Shown one piece after another: positions 63,522 through 64,000 of a DNA stretch of 64,000 nucleotides; positions within the stretch are counted from its first letter, which is position 1; every line of letters begins with the position of its first letter. This DNA comes from an uncultured Brachyspira sp. Lineage in GTDB: Bacteria; Spirochaetota; Brachyspiria; Brachyspirales; Brachyspiraceae. Location: contig NZ_CAJUPR010000009.1 in assembly GCF_910588665.1 (NCBI RefSeq), positions 1 to 64,000 on the forward strand. The letters run 5' to 3'. Both the position numbers and the translations under genes were made by a program. The notes below the pieces were generated by a model that was not told the origin of the DNA, did no database searches, and saw only the letters and a program-made list of their open reading frames with translations.

Positions 63522-64000
63522 ATGATATATTTTACTTCAGATACCCATTTTTTTGATATGTATGCTTCCAGAAAAAAATTATTTGACGATTATCAGAATA
63601 TGCATAATTATCTGATTAATAAATGGAATGAAAAAGTGTCTGATAAAGACGATATATACATAATAGGTGATTTCTCTAATGAAAAAGGCTGTCTAAAAAC
63701 TTCCGAATTATTGAAATGCTTAAACGGTAATAAATTTCTTATTAAAGGAAACAATGATAATTTTTTAGATAATAAAAAATTTGATAAAACATTATTTAAA
63801 TTTATCAAAGATTATTATGTGTTAGATTTAACAAATTACAGCAGCATAATTAAAAAGGCTGTATTATTTCATTATCCTATATTGGAGTGGGAAGGATTTT
63901 ATAATAATACTATATTAATACATGGACATTGGCATAAAAATAAAAAATATCATAGCAGTGCATTTAATGTAGCATGCGATATTTATGATTTTACTCCGCT
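63522..64000 (+). CDS. Metallophosphoesterase (calcineurin-like), N-terminal part
   Basis: The first ~159 codons of a gene that runs off the right edge. Metal-site motifs follow in the family order: MIYFTSDTHFFD (DxH), DIYIIGDFSN (GD), LIKGNNDNF (GNxD), VLFHYPILEWEG (His) and LIHGHWHKN (GHxH). These bind two metal ions and hydrolyse phosphoesters. The group of small standalone enzymes of this type acts on nucleic acids, nucleotides or phosphoproteins, and the substrate is unknown. It starts four bases after ugd. Confidence 0.87.
   Translation, partial: MIYFTSDTHFFDMYASRKKLFDDYQNMHNYLINKWNEKVSDKDDIYIIGDFSNEKGCLKTSELLKCLNGNKFLIKGNNDNFLDNKKFDKTLFKFIKDYYVLDLTNYSSIIKKAVLFHYPILEWEGFYNNTILIHGHWHKNKKYHSSAFNVACDIYDFTP

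Noticed and set aside
1..64000. rRNA or tRNA genes
   Set aside because: No stretch showed cloverleaf features or rRNA-like GC-rich conserved blocks; all GC-richer pieces are coding or the repeats listed.

Overview
The window is AT-rich DNA (roughly 27-30 % G+C by eye) that looks like the chromosome of a spirochaete, most probably Brachyspira. This rests on codon use, on the spirochaete-like set of chemotaxis, OmpA, flotillin-like and Opp/Dpp proteins, on the isolated F-type ATPase beta gene, and on short intergenic repeats. The genus is an inference; no rRNA or tRNA gene is present to settle it.

Region 1 (1-18.6 kb) is core genome. After the 5' end of a DAHP synthase gene, seven genes on the minus strand are closely spaced: manA, mlaF, mlaD, an inositol-monophosphatase-family gene, atpD, a large methyl-accepting chemotaxis protein and an OmpA-domain protein. 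Then come frr-uppS-cdsA on the plus strand (with a consensus promoter), an ABC-F ATPase, murD and a cation diffusion facilitator on the minus strand, fabD on the plus strand, and a DUF1848 gene on the minus strand.

Region 2 (18.6-30.3 kb) is an accessory island with long AT-rich, repeat-bearing gaps. It holds a DUF4160/DUF2442 pair, an unrecognised two-gene cassette with its own promoter, two operator-like palindromes and a terminator, a 42-residue ORF with a perfect Shine-Dalgarno, a type IIG restriction-modification gene directly followed by a RES-domain gene, a hicAB toxin-antitoxin pair bracketed by direct repeats, a Hachiman-type hamAB defence operon, and a remnant of another restriction-modification gene. 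It reads as a defence island. The two-gene cassette and the RM-RES operon are the best candidates for something undescribed.

Region 3 (30.3-39.3 kb) is again mainly core: peroxiredoxin, a MalY/PatB-type aminotransferase, a FloA-like flotillin, pyrH, an M29 aminopeptidase, a frameshifted DUF2147 pseudogene, an oligopeptide-binding lipoprotein and ackA. It ends in a decayed small secreted-protein gene.

Region 4 (39.3-60.3 kb) is a direct tandem duplication of 10,495 bp with no difference found where the copies were compared. Each unit carries oppBCDF, a broken membrane glycosyltransferase-like gene, oppA, an unknown multi-pass membrane protein, a GmhB-like HAD phosphatase and the 3' end of cheA. 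The junctions share the 4 bp TATA. Only the second copy is attached to a complete cheA; the first ends in a cheA fragment. An assembly error must be excluded, but the microhomology junction is what a real recent duplication would leave.

Region 5 (59.7-64 kb) has full-length cheA, UDP-glucose 6-dehydrogenase and the 5' part of a metallophosphoesterase gene cut by the window end.
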